In this document: positions 43,139 to 52,101 of the stretch, one piece after another
Layout: the number at the start of each line of letters is the position of its first letter
Position numbering within the stretch: position 1 is the stretch's first letter
Source of the DNA: Paludibacteraceae bacterium
GTDB taxonomy: Bacteria; Bacteroidota; Bacteroidia; Bacteroidales; Paludibacteraceae
Reading direction: 5' to 3'
Assembly (NCBI GenBank): GCA_024399955.1
Contig: JAKSNH010000007.1
Span: forward strand, 62,001-126,000
DNA length: 64,000 nucleotides
Notes under the pieces: generated by a model
The model's database searches: none
Told to the model about the DNA's origin: nothing
Seen by the model: the letters and a program-made list of their open reading frames with translations, nothing else
Made by a program: the position numbers and the translations under genes

Positions 43139-44314
43139 ATGCGAAAAACAGTTGTTTTTGGTCTTATTTTGCCACTGATTATCTTGCCTTCCTGTAAGAT
43201 TCACGAGTCGTTTTCTCGTGCCGATTTAATAGGTTTTAGTGCGGATGTTCAGCCGAGTTATCATGTAGAGGAGGGTCCGTTTAAGAATTTAGAGCCTCAA
43301 AGTGCGCCATATGATTTATTGGCTAATGAAGAAGGTTTTGGTGAGTTGTTGGAGGATGTTCGTACGGGTGATAATACTACATTGTACTATGCTACCGATT
43401 TGGCGATAGATCGTATTAAGTATGTGCGTACTAAGGTTGCTAAACGTGACCCTGAGACCTTATATTATATATTTATTATATCAGATGGTTTGGATAATGC
43501 GTCTGTTAGTGCGTCTCATAATCATCGTCAGACCACGTTTATTTCTCGTCCGGAGCAGTATAGAAAACGTATTGCTCGGCGATTAAAGAATGTGATGGGC
43601 GTAGGTAAGGATTGGAACATGTTGACCGTTTACCCGATGGTACTTCGTGGCGAGGATTTAGAGCGTGTGCGCAAGGACAATAAGATGTCGGAGAAGGATT
43701 TTGATGAATATTTAAGTGAGCAGTTTGATTGTCTGCGCTATAGTTCGGATGGAGAGGCACCGAAGGTAAATATCAGCACGGACTTTGATGATATCTATAC
43801 GGAGTTAGAGGATGATTTCCGTCACTCTAAGTATGAGTTCCGTGTGTCTAAAGACTTTGTGGGTAAGTTAATTCGAATGACCTTAACCTCTTCCAATGGT
43901 GATGAGGCCAAGGTAGAAGGAGTGTTGAAACGTTGCGGAATTAATAAATATAAGTTGGATAACTTGACGTTGACCAATTTGACTTCTCGTTTTACGGATA
44001 CGCGTTATTGCAATAAGAAGGGCACTTACTTAAAGTCCGTAGGGACGGATAGTAAGATGAGTAATGTTTATTTCCGTTTACGTGATTTGCGTTTGCCTCA
44101 GTCAAAGGCTTTCTTTAACCCGGTTGATGCTGTTCTATCCTACCAAAATGGACGGGTTTGGCAGACCAATACCGAATATACTCGTCAAGCCAGCATACAT
44201 CCTAATACATATTGTATATTTTTGTTAGATGCGAGTACGTCTATGGGTAAGGACTTGGAGGCGGCAAAGGAGCATATCAAGCGTGTGGTTAGTATGATTA
44301 ATGCGCCATTTTAA
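43139..44314 (+). CDS. Lipoprotein with a circularly permuted vWA-like domain
   Basis: The 391-residue protein has a lipoprotein signal (LILPLIILPSC, Cys19). It next reads ADLIGFSADVQPSY, TTLYYATDLAIDRI, then YYIFIISDGLDNAS (D116), the order of strands 2-4 of a von Willebrand A domain. The MIDAS strand and helix that normally come first (FLLDASTSMGKDLEAAKEHI, D364, S366, S368) are at the very C-terminus, 20 residues from the end. Residues 210-340 are a beta-rich insertion. It would be a periplasmic or surface metal-dependent protein-binding module. Partner unknown. Whether the fold really closes this way is inference. Confidence 0.65.
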   Translation: MRKTVVFGLILPLIILPSCKIHESFSRADLIGFSADVQPSYHVEEGPFKNLEPQSAPYDLLANEEGFGELLEDVRTGDNTTLYYATDLAIDRIKYVRTKVAKRDPETLYYIFIISDGLDNASVSASHNHRQTTFISRPEQYRKRIARRLKNVMGVGKDWNMLTVYPMVLRGEDLERVRKDNKMSEKDFDEYLSEQFDCLRYSSDGEAPKVNISTDFDDIYTELEDDFRHSKYEFRVSKDFVGKLIRMTLTSSNGDEAKVEGVLKRCGINKYKLDNLTLTNLTSRFTDTRYCNKKGTYLKSVGTDSKMSNVYFRLRDLRLPQSKAFFNPVDAVLSYQNGRVWQTNTEYTRQASIHPNTYCIFLLDASTSMGKDLEAAKEHIKRVVSMINAPF

Positions 44315-44317
44315 CGA

Positions 44318-45145
44318 ATGATTAAACATTTGTGGTTTCGGGTATGGTCCATGGTTTGGCATCATCTGTCGGCCTGGAATACAGGGGGCGAAGGGATACA
44401 TTCGCCTCGTCTGTTTTATTTGGTTCGGCACGTGTTGTATGATACGAATCGTTTGTATGCGTGGGAGGCGATAGAGCAACGTCGGGAAGCTATGCTGCGT
44501 GCTCCGAAGATAGTGCATATAGAGGACTATGGTACAGGAGTCAATCGTGAGGAACTGGTGATGCATATTGCACAAAAAAGCGTGATGAAGGCTTCGGATG
44601 CTCAGCGGCTGAGTAGGTTGCTCAATTATATGAGTGGAAAGGAATATGTGCCGAATAGACAACGTGCGTTGCGTGTGGTTGAGTTGGGAACATGTTTGGG
44701 ACTTACTACGGCTTATTTGGCTTCAGTGAATAGTGCTAATGAGGTAATCACATTTGAGGGAAGTGCCGAGATAGGTGCGATGGCCGAGATGAATTGGCAA
44801 AAGTTAGGACTGCAACATATTTGTTTGGTCAAAGGAAATATAGATGAGACCTTGCCTAAGTATATTGCCCAACTGCGTGAACAAGGTGAGACGATAGACT
44901 TTGTGCTGATGGATGCCAATCACACGGGAGAGGCAACCTTGCGCTATTGGGAGTGGTTGCGTTCGGTGTTAAATGATGATAGTGTGGTGGTGTTGGATGA
45001 TATACGCTATAGTCAAGATATGTATGCGGCGTGGAAACAAATAGGTCAGGACGATTGTGTGACATCCACAATGGACTTGGGACAGATGGGTGTTGTGCTG
45101 GTTTATCCGCCATTGATAAAGCGCCACTATCGTTTACGCGTGTAG
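44318..45145 (+). CDS. Class I SAM-dependent methyltransferase
   Basis: The 275-residue protein carries motif I in VVELGTCLGLTTAYLASV, the acidic loop ITFEGSAEIGAMAEMNW and FVLMDANHTGEATLRYW, with VLDDIRYSQ further on. This is the O-methyltransferase-like Rossmann pattern. It starts 3 bp after the vWA-like gene and shares its transcript. The substrate is unknown. Confidence 0.85.
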   Translation: MIKHLWFRVWSMVWHHLSAWNTGGEGIHSPRLFYLVRHVLYDTNRLYAWEAIEQRREAMLRAPKIVHIEDYGTGVNREELVMHIAQKSVMKASDAQRLSRLLNYMSGKEYVPNRQRALRVVELGTCLGLTTAYLASVNSANEVITFEGSAEIGAMAEMNWQKLGLQHICLVKGNIDETLPKYIAQLREQGETIDFVLMDANHTGEATLRYWEWLRSVLNDDSVVVLDDIRYSQDMYAAWKQIGQDDCVTSTMDLGQMGVVLVYPPLIKRHYRLRV

Positions 45146-45166
45146 CATACTTCGGTGACGTATCGT

Positions 45167-45210
45167 TAATCGCATACTAATCACATATTAATCACATACT
45201 AATCACATAC
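45167..45210. repeat. Four tandem 11-bp repeats abutting a start codon
   Basis: TAATCACATAC, with variants TAATCGCATAC and TAATCACATAT, occurs at 45167, 45178, 45189 and 45200 without gaps. The last unit ends 2 bp before the ATG at 45213, so the array occupies the translation-initiation region. Confidence 0.9.
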
Positions 45211-45212
45211 TT

Positions 45213-45752
45213 ATGATTTATACCAAGACAGGAGATAAAGGTTATACCAGTTTGGCGAATGGGAAGCGTGTTTCTAAGTGCACGGGGCTGTTGGAGGCTT
45301 ATGGTACGGTGGATGAGTTGAATGCTCAAATGGGTATGCTGCGCTGCAAAGTGCAAGCATTACAGATGGTGTCGTTAGATGCTGATTTGGAGTGGATACA
45401 AAATAAGTTATTCAACTTGGGTGCATCGTTGGCTTGCGCTCCAGGAGAATGGATTACGAGGGAAGATGTGTTGCATATTGAGACCTTAATTGACCAAATG
45501 GAGGTTGAATTGCCATGTTTGAGAGGGTTTGTTTTGCCGTCAGGAGATGAAGCTATGTGTCAGGCACATATTTGTCGAACGATAGCACGAAGGTTGGAGC
45601 GGAATATGCTCAAAGTTCGTCAGAAAAAGAATGAAGATAGCGTTTGGGGGCAAGAGTGCATTTTTGTGAATAGATTAAGTGATTTTTTGTTTGTAGTCGC
45701 CAAAAAAATTGCAAAAAATAATGGTTTTGAGATGATTTTTTGGAAAAAGTGA
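45213..45752 (+). CDS. PduO-type cob(I)alamin adenosyltransferase
   Basis: The 179-residue protein begins MIYTKTGDKGYTSLANGKRV, with LLEAYGTVDELNAQMGMLR, IQNKLFNLGASLA, the FVLPSGDE motif and ICRTIARRLERNM, then VNRLSDFLFVVAKKIA. These are the ATP and corrinoid-binding residues of PduO/CobA2 enzymes, which convert cobalamin to adenosylcobalamin. It follows the methyltransferase by 67 bp with no promoter, and its leader is the 11-bp repeat array. No cobalamin riboswitch is seen. Confidence 0.93.
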   Translation: MIYTKTGDKGYTSLANGKRVSKCTGLLEAYGTVDELNAQMGMLRCKVQALQMVSLDADLEWIQNKLFNLGASLACAPGEWITREDVLHIETLIDQMEVELPCLRGFVLPSGDEAMCQAHICRTIARRLERNMLKVRQKKNEDSVWGQECIFVNRLSDFLFVVAKKIAKNNGFEMIFWKK

Positions 45753-45759
45753 AAAAAAA

Positions 45760-45791
45760 TTTGCACATTTAGATTATTTTTTGTACTTTTG
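45760..45791 (+). promoter_or_regulatory. Promoter of the DUF2795-T9SS operon
   Basis: TTTG (45760-45763), 20 bp, then TACTTTTG (45784-45791). It is the only promoter seen before the hairpin at 52046, so it may drive all six genes. Confidence 0.78.
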
Positions 45792-45835
45792 CACGCTAAT
45801 TTCGATATGAAGTACCTAAAATCTGTATAAAAACT

Positions 45836-46057
45836 ATGTATTGGACACTTGAATTAGCATCGAAACTGGAAGATGCTCCTTGGCCTGCGACTAAGGATGA
45901 ATTGTTGGATTATGCCAACCGTACCGGGGCTCCTATGGAGGTTATTGAGAACCTTCAGGAAATAGAGGATGAGGACGAGGTTTACGAGTGTATAGAGGAT
46001 TTATGGCCGGATTATCCGACGGAAGACGATTTCTTCTTCAATGAAGAGGAATACTAA
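45836..46057 (+). CDS. DUF2795 family small protein
   Basis: The 73-residue acidic protein reads MYWTLELASKLEDAPWPATK, then DELLDYANRTGAPMEVIENL, ending in acidic residues (EDDFFFNEEEY). The DUF2795 core is present. Function is unknown. It heads the T9SS operon, 9 bp before porP. Confidence 0.85.
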   Translation: MYWTLELASKLEDAPWPATKDELLDYANRTGAPMEVIENLQEIEDEDEVYECIEDLWPDYPTEDDFFFNEEEY

Positions 46058-46066
46058 TATAAGAAA

Positions 46067-47050
46067 ATGAAACAGGCAAGATGGATTGCATTGATAATAC
46101 TGTTGATTGTTGTGGCTTCTAGTCAGGCTCAAACGGATCCGCAGTTAGGTCAATACATGCACTTGCAACAGGCGTATAATCCCGCAGCGGCGGGTGATGG
46201 TGATTTAATGCGCGTAGCGGGCATGCATCGCATGCAATTCACGGGTATAAGCAATTTCCCGATGACAACCTACTTCACGTTTTGTTCGCCATTCGTGATT
46301 AACAATACGAAACATGCTGCCGGAGTTCGGTTCTTGAACGATATGTACGGACTGTTCTCAAACCAGGCGTTTCATATTCAGTATGCTTACCGCCATAAGA
46401 TAGGTAATGGATATTTGAGTGCCGGAATAGATTTGGGATTTGTCAATATGAGTTTTAAGTCGGACAGTATCAACCTTGGTCAAATTGCTGCCGAAGTAGG
46501 TGAGGGAGGCTTTTTTAGCGAGAACGATCCTGCTATTCCCAAGGGAAGTGGAGAAAAAGGGAGCAACGGAATGACGTTTGATATGGGTTTGGGCTTGTAC
46601 TATAGTGCTCCTACGTGGTGGGCCGGCATTAGTTACAGCCACTTAACTAGACCCAAGGTGGAGTGGAGCGATTTGTCGGAGATAACGTTGGTGGGAACAT
46701 TATACATGGCAGGTGGATATAACTGGAAATTGAAATATGCTCCTCAATGGGTATTGAAACCAAGCATCATGGTGATGACCGATTTTGTGAACTGGGATGT
46801 TAACCTGACGATGCTGGCAGAGTGGAAAGAACGGGTTAGATTTGGATTGGGGTACCGAATAGCAGGTAGTGTGAATGTGCTGTTAGGAGTGGATATTGTT
46901 AGCGGATTGCAATTGGGATATACATTTGAATTGCCGGCAAATAAATTGATTCGTGCCACATATGGTTCACACGAGATTTATTTAGCCTACGGATTTAATA
47001 TATTGAAACCAAAACGAACCAATAAGTACAAGAGTGTTCGATACTTATAG
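46067..47050 (+). CDS. porP: Type IX secretion membrane protein PorP/SprF
   Basis: The 327-residue protein has a signal peptide (ALIILLIVVASSQA) and the family start QTDPQLGQYMHLQQAYNPAA, with repeated outer-membrane beta strands (GYLSAGIDLGFVNMSF, WWAGISYSHLTRPK). PorP is an outer-membrane beta-barrel linked to the PorK-PorN ring of the type IX secretion system and to cell-surface attachment of cargo. It directly precedes porK in the order conserved across Bacteroidota. Confidence 0.94.
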   Translation: MKQARWIALIILLIVVASSQAQTDPQLGQYMHLQQAYNPAAAGDGDLMRVAGMHRMQFTGISNFPMTTYFTFCSPFVINNTKHAAGVRFLNDMYGLFSNQAFHIQYAYRHKIGNGYLSAGIDLGFVNMSFKSDSINLGQIAAEVGEGGFFSENDPAIPKGSGEKGSNGMTFDMGLGLYYSAPTWWAGISYSHLTRPKVEWSDLSEITLVGTLYMAGGYNWKLKYAPQWVLKPSIMVMTDFVNWDVNLTMLAEWKERVRFGLGYRIAGSVNVLLGVDIVSGLQLGYTFELPANKLIRATYGSHEIYLAYGFNILKPKRTNKYKSVRYL

Positions 47051-47090
47051 GGACGTCAAAATAACGCAAATAAGACATAAATCAAACAAT

Positions 47091-48437
47091 ATGAAAGTCG
47101 TTAAATTTCTTTCAGTAGCAGCTATGGCATTGATGCTGGCTGCTTGTAATGGCCCTGCCGGCGAATTGGTGGGTGTTCAGAAAAACACAAATTTTAAAGA
47201 GGCCAATCCTTTCGGAATGGTGTTTATTAAAAAAGGCTCTTTTATGATGGGCGAAAATACGCAGTCTGCTATTTTCCATCAGCCGGACAATACCTTTATG
47301 GCAACGGTGGAGGCCTTCTGGATGGACGAAACAGAAATCACAAACAACGAGTATAAACAGTTTGTGTTCTGGGTTCGTGACTCTATTGCTTACTCCCATT
47401 TGGTTGAGGCTGGTTTGACCGATTTTGCTATCCAACCTCGTAACGAGGAGTTTGATGAAGAGAATTATGCCATCAATTGGAAGAAAAAAATTCCATGGAC
47501 CAGCAAGGAGGAAGAGATTAAGGAAGCTTTGGAACCAATGTTTTATGAGGATGGTACCTTGCGCACTATCTCTATGTTCTACAACTATTCTTGGATGAAC
47601 TATGACCAAGCTCAATTGCCTCAAAACAAGTTTGATGTGGCAAAGGGACGTTATCCGGAGAATGCTACTTCTCGTGTTGACTCTTTCTGGGTAGATGAGA
47701 ACGGCTGGATTCAGGATAGCACTATTGTTCGCCCGCTTCGCGAACCTAAGGACTTGTTGACCAACAAGATTATCAACGTTTATCCGGATACGATGGTTTG
47801 GATTCGTGATTTCCAATTCGCGTATAACGAACCTATGTTGCATGGATATTTCTCCTATGCCGGTTATGCTGAGTACCCTGTAGTAGGTGTTACTTGGGAG
47901 CAAACTCATGCTTTCTGCCACTGGCGTACTAATTATTTCCGCAGCGCTAACAAAGAGGTTTCTCAATGTTATCGTTTACCGACCGAATCCGAGTGGGAGT
48001 ATGCTGCTCGTGGTGGTCGTAAGATGGCTATGTATCCTTGGGGTGGCAATTATGCTCGTGACGCTAAGGGTTGCTTCTTGGCTAACTTCAAACCATATCG
48101 TGGATCCTATAACGATGATACCGGATCTATGACGATGCGTGTAGCTCAGTTCCGCCCGAACGACTTCGGTTTGTTTGATATGGCGGGTAATGTGGCCGAA
48201 TGGACCGCTTCCAGTTTCAATGCAAGTTCCAATACCTACATTAGCGATATCAACCCAGACTTCCAGTATATGGCTCGTAAGGACGATAGCGATATGCTGA
48301 AGAAGAAAGTGATTCGTGGTGGAAGTTGGAAAGATATTTCCTATTACATGCAATGTGGTGTTCGTACGTACGAGTACCAATATGAGAGCCGTCCGTACAT
48401 CGGATTCCGTTGCGTTCGCTCTTACATCGGCGATTAA
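47091..48437 (+). CDS. porK: T9SS lipoprotein PorK/GldK
   Basis: From the ATG at 47091 the 448-residue product has a lipoprotein signal (VAAMALMLAAC, Cys at 18) and a formylglycine-enzyme-like (FGE-sulfatase) fold: FIKKGSFMMGENTQ, MDETEITNNEYKQFV, GVTWEQTHAFCHW, YRLPTESEWEYAARGG, MAGNVAEWT and VIRGGSWKD. An in-frame start at 47034 lies inside porP and would mask the signal. PorK forms the periplasmic ring with PorN under the outer membrane. Confidence 0.95.
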   Translation: MKVVKFLSVAAMALMLAACNGPAGELVGVQKNTNFKEANPFGMVFIKKGSFMMGENTQSAIFHQPDNTFMATVEAFWMDETEITNNEYKQFVFWVRDSIAYSHLVEAGLTDFAIQPRNEEFDEENYAINWKKKIPWTSKEEEIKEALEPMFYEDGTLRTISMFYNYSWMNYDQAQLPQNKFDVAKGRYPENATSRVDSFWVDENGWIQDSTIVRPLREPKDLLTNKIINVYPDTMVWIRDFQFAYNEPMLHGYFSYAGYAEYPVVGVTWEQTHAFCHWRTNYFRSANKEVSQCYRLPTESEWEYAARGGRKMAMYPWGGNYARDAKGCFLANFKPYRGSYNDDTGSMTMRVAQFRPNDFGLFDMAGNVAEWTASSFNASSNTYISDINPDFQYMARKDDSDMLKKKVIRGGSWKDISYYMQCGVRTYEYQYESRPYIGFRCVRSYIGD

Positions 48438-48481
48438 TCTCAAATCAAATACCTAAGTAAAAACAAAAAAAACTAACTAAT

Positions 48482-49435
48482 ATGGCAACTGTACAAAATC
48501 AAAATGCTTATGCAAGCTGGTATGAATCTTTCGAAGGAAAGAAAGAAAGTAAGTTCATGACATGGTATCACTCCTACAAAGGAAAAAACGTTGTTAATAT
48601 CGTTTATTCGTTAGGAGCATCTGTCGTTATTATTGGTGCATTGTTCAAGATTATGCACTTCCCCGGAGCCGGTCCTGTGCTGATGTGCGGTATGATTACT
48701 GAGGCAATCTTGTTTATGATTGGTGTGTTAGAGTCTCCTCACGAGGAATTCCACTGGGGTAATGTGTTCCCACAACTAATCGAATATGGTTCTCCGGATG
48801 AGCGCGTTGCTCGTTCCAAGGAGCAACTTGGTATGGCTCCTCAAGTAGGTGGGAATGCTGGTGAAGCTCCCAAGGCAGGTGTATCTCCTCTTAGCGATGC
48901 TGAATTGAATGCTTTGAAGGGTTCGTTGAATGATTTGGCTAAGACGGCCGGACAACTCTCTGAGTTAGGCAAGTTGGCTACTTCTACCAATAAGTTAGGC
49001 GAGAAGATGGACGCTGCAAGCGAGGCTGCTGCTAAGTATGCAGAGAGCGCCAATGCTCTAGGTGACAAGGCTACTGCTCTGAATGCTGCTTATACCACGA
49101 TTGCTACAGACTTGCAGCAAGTGGCTACCGGCACTAAAGCTTATGAAAAAGAAGTTGGCGCAATGGGTCAGAAACTGGCTTCGTTGAATTCGGTTTATGA
49201 ACTGCAATTAGCTGCTGTACAGAGTCAAGTTGAGGCTTACAAGGCTCAGGCTAACGCTGTGGCTGCTGCTACCAAGAACGTTGAGGCTGTTGGTGCAGAC
49301 TTCCAAAAGATGCAAACCTTGGCTGCTGAGTCACTTAAGAGTCAAGAGGCTTATGATGCAGCACAAAAGAAATTAACTCAACAAGTGGCTGATTTGAATA
49401 AGATATATGGTAATATGTTAAATGCACTTGCATAA
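48482..49435 (+). CDS. porL: T9SS inner-membrane motor protein PorL/GldL
   Basis: The 317-residue protein has the two membrane helices of GldL (VNIVYSLGASVVIIGALFKI and GPVLMCGMITEAILFMIG) joined by MHFPGAG. A long Ala-rich coiled-coil cytoplasmic region follows (about residues 140-317). With PorM it forms the rotary motor that uses the proton-motive force to power T9SS. The start is the ATG at 48482, 44 bp after porK. Confidence 0.95.
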   Translation: MATVQNQNAYASWYESFEGKKESKFMTWYHSYKGKNVVNIVYSLGASVVIIGALFKIMHFPGAGPVLMCGMITEAILFMIGVLESPHEEFHWGNVFPQLIEYGSPDERVARSKEQLGMAPQVGGNAGEAPKAGVSPLSDAELNALKGSLNDLAKTAGQLSELGKLATSTNKLGEKMDAASEAAAKYAESANALGDKATALNAAYTTIATDLQQVATGTKAYEKEVGAMGQKLASLNSVYELQLAAVQSQVEAYKAQANAVAAATKNVEAVGADFQKMQTLAAESLKSQEAYDAAQKKLTQQVADLNKIYGNMLNALA

Positions 49436-49490
49436 GGCATTGAATCAATCTAAGTAATACTTTCAACTATTAACTTTAAAATCTAAAGAA

Positions 49491-51092
49491 ATGGGTGGAG
49501 CAAAAAACTGTCCGGAAACCCCGAGACAAAAAATGATTGGTATGATGTACTTGGTGTTGACCGCCATGTTGGCCTTGAATGTAAGTGCTGATATTATTAA
49601 CGGTTTCACCAAACTGCGTCATTCTATGGAATCTTCTATTAAATCAACGGACGCTCGTACCGAGGATATAATGAAGATTTTCGAGGCTGCCTACAGCAAG
49701 GACGAAGGTGGCATGAAGAAATATGGTGATTGGTGGGCTATCGCTCAGACTAACAAGAAGATGAGTGATGACTTATATGATTATTTGGAGCGTTTTAAGT
49801 TGGATATTGTTAACATGGTAGATGGTGAGAATTACGCCAAGATGCCGGACGATATTCAAAATGGTTCAGAAACCAATAAGCCCCACCAATACGCGTTAAA
49901 TATGAAGGACGCGAGCGGGCGTACGAACGCGGAGGAATTGCGCGCACGTATGGACCTCTATCGTCAGTATATGTCCGCTGCTGATTCGGAGTGCCTTCAG
50001 AATAAGATGAAGGATGCTGCTTTCGCACATGAATGGGAGCAAAAAACGGCGATGGTGAATTCTTTGTTCTCTACCGGAACGGTTACTAACCAAGAGGGTG
50101 AGACTATTCCTTGGGAGCAATCTATCTTTGAGGAGATGCCTGCCGGTGCCGTTTTGGCATTGCTGACTAAGTACCAGAACGATATCCGCATGGTGGAGAA
50201 TGATTTCCTGAATTTCTTCTACAAGTCTGCCGGTTCGTCCGACTTCGTGATTAACTCCGTACAGGCATTAATCTTGCCGGATAATGGTGAGTATATTATG
50301 CAAGGCGGTCACTATCGCGCACGCATCGTTTCGGCTGCTGTGGATACGACTAACCTGCCTATGGTGTATATCAATGGTAAGGAATATCCTGATGGCGTAT
50401 ATGATTTGGTGGCTAACCAAGTTGGTCAACATACCTATACCGGTTATATGTTAATGCCGGGTGATACTACCCATTATGACTTCAAGGGTCAATATACCGT
50501 TGGTGCTCCTACTGCATCTATCTCTAATATTGATATGAACACTATCTATACCGGATATGAGAATAAGTTTAATATCTCCGTTCCAGGTATGGGTGGCAAC
50601 AAGATTAAAGTATCGGCTACCGGTGCTACGGTTACTCAAAAGAATGGTTTATATATCATTCTGCCTAACGAGAGCAGCAAGACCGTTAAGATTTCTGTTC
50701 ATGCCGAGGTAGATGGTCGTACTGTTCTGATGGGAGCCAATGACTATAAGGTTAAGCCGTTGCCTAAACCAAGTGCTTTCTTGCTGTCAGGTGCTGACAC
50801 CTACGATGGTACCGAGCGCATTGGTATTAAGGCGTTGAAGAGTGGCGATGCGCACTTGGAGGCCAGTTACGGTCCGGATGGTGTGTTGGATTTGCCCTTT
50901 ACCATTGTTAGTTTCGAGATCTATGCCGGAGGTCGTTACCTAAAGGCACAAGGCAATAAGTTCAGTCGTGATATGATGACGGCTATTGGTAAACTGCGTA
51001 GTGGTGATGTGCTCAACATCATGACCATTAAGTATCGCGAACCAAGCGGTAAGGTAAATACGTTGCCGAACTTGACATTAGGTCTTAAATAA
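49491..51092 (+). CDS. porM: T9SS motor stator-like protein PorM/GldM
   Basis: The 533-residue protein starts GGAKNCPETPRQKMIGMMYL, followed by one N-terminal membrane helix (VLTAMLALNVSADIINGF). A helical segment and four periplasmic beta domains follow (GEYIMQGGHYRARIVSA, ISVPGMGGNKIKVSATGA and more to the end). This is the PorM layout that spans the periplasm to reach the PorKN ring. It is cotranscribed with porL and porN. Confidence 0.95.
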   Translation: MGGAKNCPETPRQKMIGMMYLVLTAMLALNVSADIINGFTKLRHSMESSIKSTDARTEDIMKIFEAAYSKDEGGMKKYGDWWAIAQTNKKMSDDLYDYLERFKLDIVNMVDGENYAKMPDDIQNGSETNKPHQYALNMKDASGRTNAEELRARMDLYRQYMSAADSECLQNKMKDAAFAHEWEQKTAMVNSLFSTGTVTNQEGETIPWEQSIFEEMPAGAVLALLTKYQNDIRMVENDFLNFFYKSAGSSDFVINSVQALILPDNGEYIMQGGHYRARIVSAAVDTTNLPMVYINGKEYPDGVYDLVANQVGQHTYTGYMLMPGDTTHYDFKGQYTVGAPTASISNIDMNTIYTGYENKFNISVPGMGGNKIKVSATGATVTQKNGLYIILPNESSKTVKISVHAEVDGRTVLMGANDYKVKPLPKPSAFLLSGADTYDGTERIGIKALKSGDAHLEASYGPDGVLDLPFTIVSFEIYAGGRYLKAQGNKFSRDMMTAIGKLRSGDVLNIMTIKYREPSGKVNTLPNLTLGLK

Positions 51093-51114
51093 TAGAAATA
51101 CAAAACCAATTGAT

Positions 51115-52038
51115 ATGAAAAAAATTAGTGCATTAGTGCTTTTGTTGAGTTTGGCTTTTATTAGCGCTCAAGCGCAGCATCCGATTAATTCGTTCTTCGC
51201 TCCCGATGGTACTGTTCGTTTGGAGACGCAAGAGTTGTCTGAAGCAGCCGATTCTGTGGTTACTATTCAACATCGCACCGAAGATGTAGTTTGGCGTCGT
51301 GACATCTATCGCATTATTGATATGCGTCAGAAGCAGAATTTCCAACTCTATTTCCCTGTAGAACCGGATGATCCAACGTACATGAGTCTTTATCGCTTAA
51401 TCGTGGATGCCGTTCAAAATGGAATGACTATCTTCCGTCGCAGCGAGCGTGTGCTCAAACCTGTTTTGTCGATGGATAATATCGTGCCGCGTAATGAGAT
51501 TAAGGACCAGTTTATGGTAGGTGGTATTGGTGAATTAGATCGTGAAGATGAGACGTCTTATGTGCTCAACTACGATAGTATAGCTGATACGTTCTCTTTC
51601 CAACCATATAACTACAACACCTATGTGCGTAACCAACTTAAGTACTTGCTGTACGAGGTGATTTTCTTTGATAAATCTACCTCTCGTATGTACCGCAAGA
51701 TTGTGGCATTAGCTCCGCTACAACCGGACCAAGCATCGGGGGATGAAGAGACTCCGGCTGAGTTTATGCGTACGTCCGTTAAGTTCTGGATCCTGTACGA
51801 CCAATTGCGTCCTTACTTGGCTTCGCATTACATGATTCCAAGTCAGAATGAGGCTAAGCGTGTAACATTTGAGGAGTTCTTTGAGAAACGTCTGTTCTCG
51901 TCTTACATCGTAGGTGAAGGAAATATCTACAATCGTATGATTTTGGATTATTGCTTCACGGAGAAGGATGCTAAGCAAGAGCAAGAGCGTATCGAATCCG
52001 AACTGTTGACATTTGAGCAAGACCTCTGGGAATATTAA
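51115..52038 (+). CDS. porN: T9SS periplasmic ring protein PorN/GldN
   Basis: The 307-residue protein has a signal peptide (VLLLSLAFISAQA) and the family body WRRDIYRIIDMRQKQNFQL, with YRMYRK-like SRMYRKIVALAPL and KFWILYDQLRPYLASHYMI. The tail is rich in acidic residues. PorN binds PorK in the periplasmic ring complex. It is the last T9SS gene here and is followed by a perfect 12-bp hairpin. Confidence 0.93.
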   Translation: MKKISALVLLLSLAFISAQAQHPINSFFAPDGTVRLETQELSEAADSVVTIQHRTEDVVWRRDIYRIIDMRQKQNFQLYFPVEPDDPTYMSLYRLIVDAVQNGMTIFRRSERVLKPVLSMDNIVPRNEIKDQFMVGGIGELDREDETSYVLNYDSIADTFSFQPYNYNTYVRNQLKYLLYEVIFFDKSTSRMYRKIVALAPLQPDQASGDEETPAEFMRTSVKFWILYDQLRPYLASHYMIPSQNEAKRVTFEEFFEKRLFSSYIVGEGNIYNRMILDYCFTEKDAKQEQERIESELLTFEQDLWEY

Positions 52039-52045
52039 TATTTAT

Positions 52046-52072
52046 AGCAGGCAGGTCACGGACCTGCCTGCT
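52046..52072 (+). terminator. Terminator-like hairpin at end of T9SS operon
   Basis: AGCAGGCAGGTC (52046-52057) pairs perfectly with 52061-52072 across a 3-nt loop and is followed by TTG only. The short T-run makes it a weak intrinsic terminator or an RNA-end stabiliser. Confidence 0.65.
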
Positions 52073-52101
52073 TTGTCATACTGACAGCATAGGTTTTTAT
52101 C

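Noticed and set aside
45147..45212. Cobalamin riboswitch upstream of the adenosyltransferase
   Set aside because: The interval is only 66 bp, made mostly of 11-bp repeats, with no B12-box.
52046..52072. Attenuator controlling ftsX
   Set aside because: The hairpin is perfect but has no alternative pairing or leader peptide. End of the T9SS transcript is the simpler reading.
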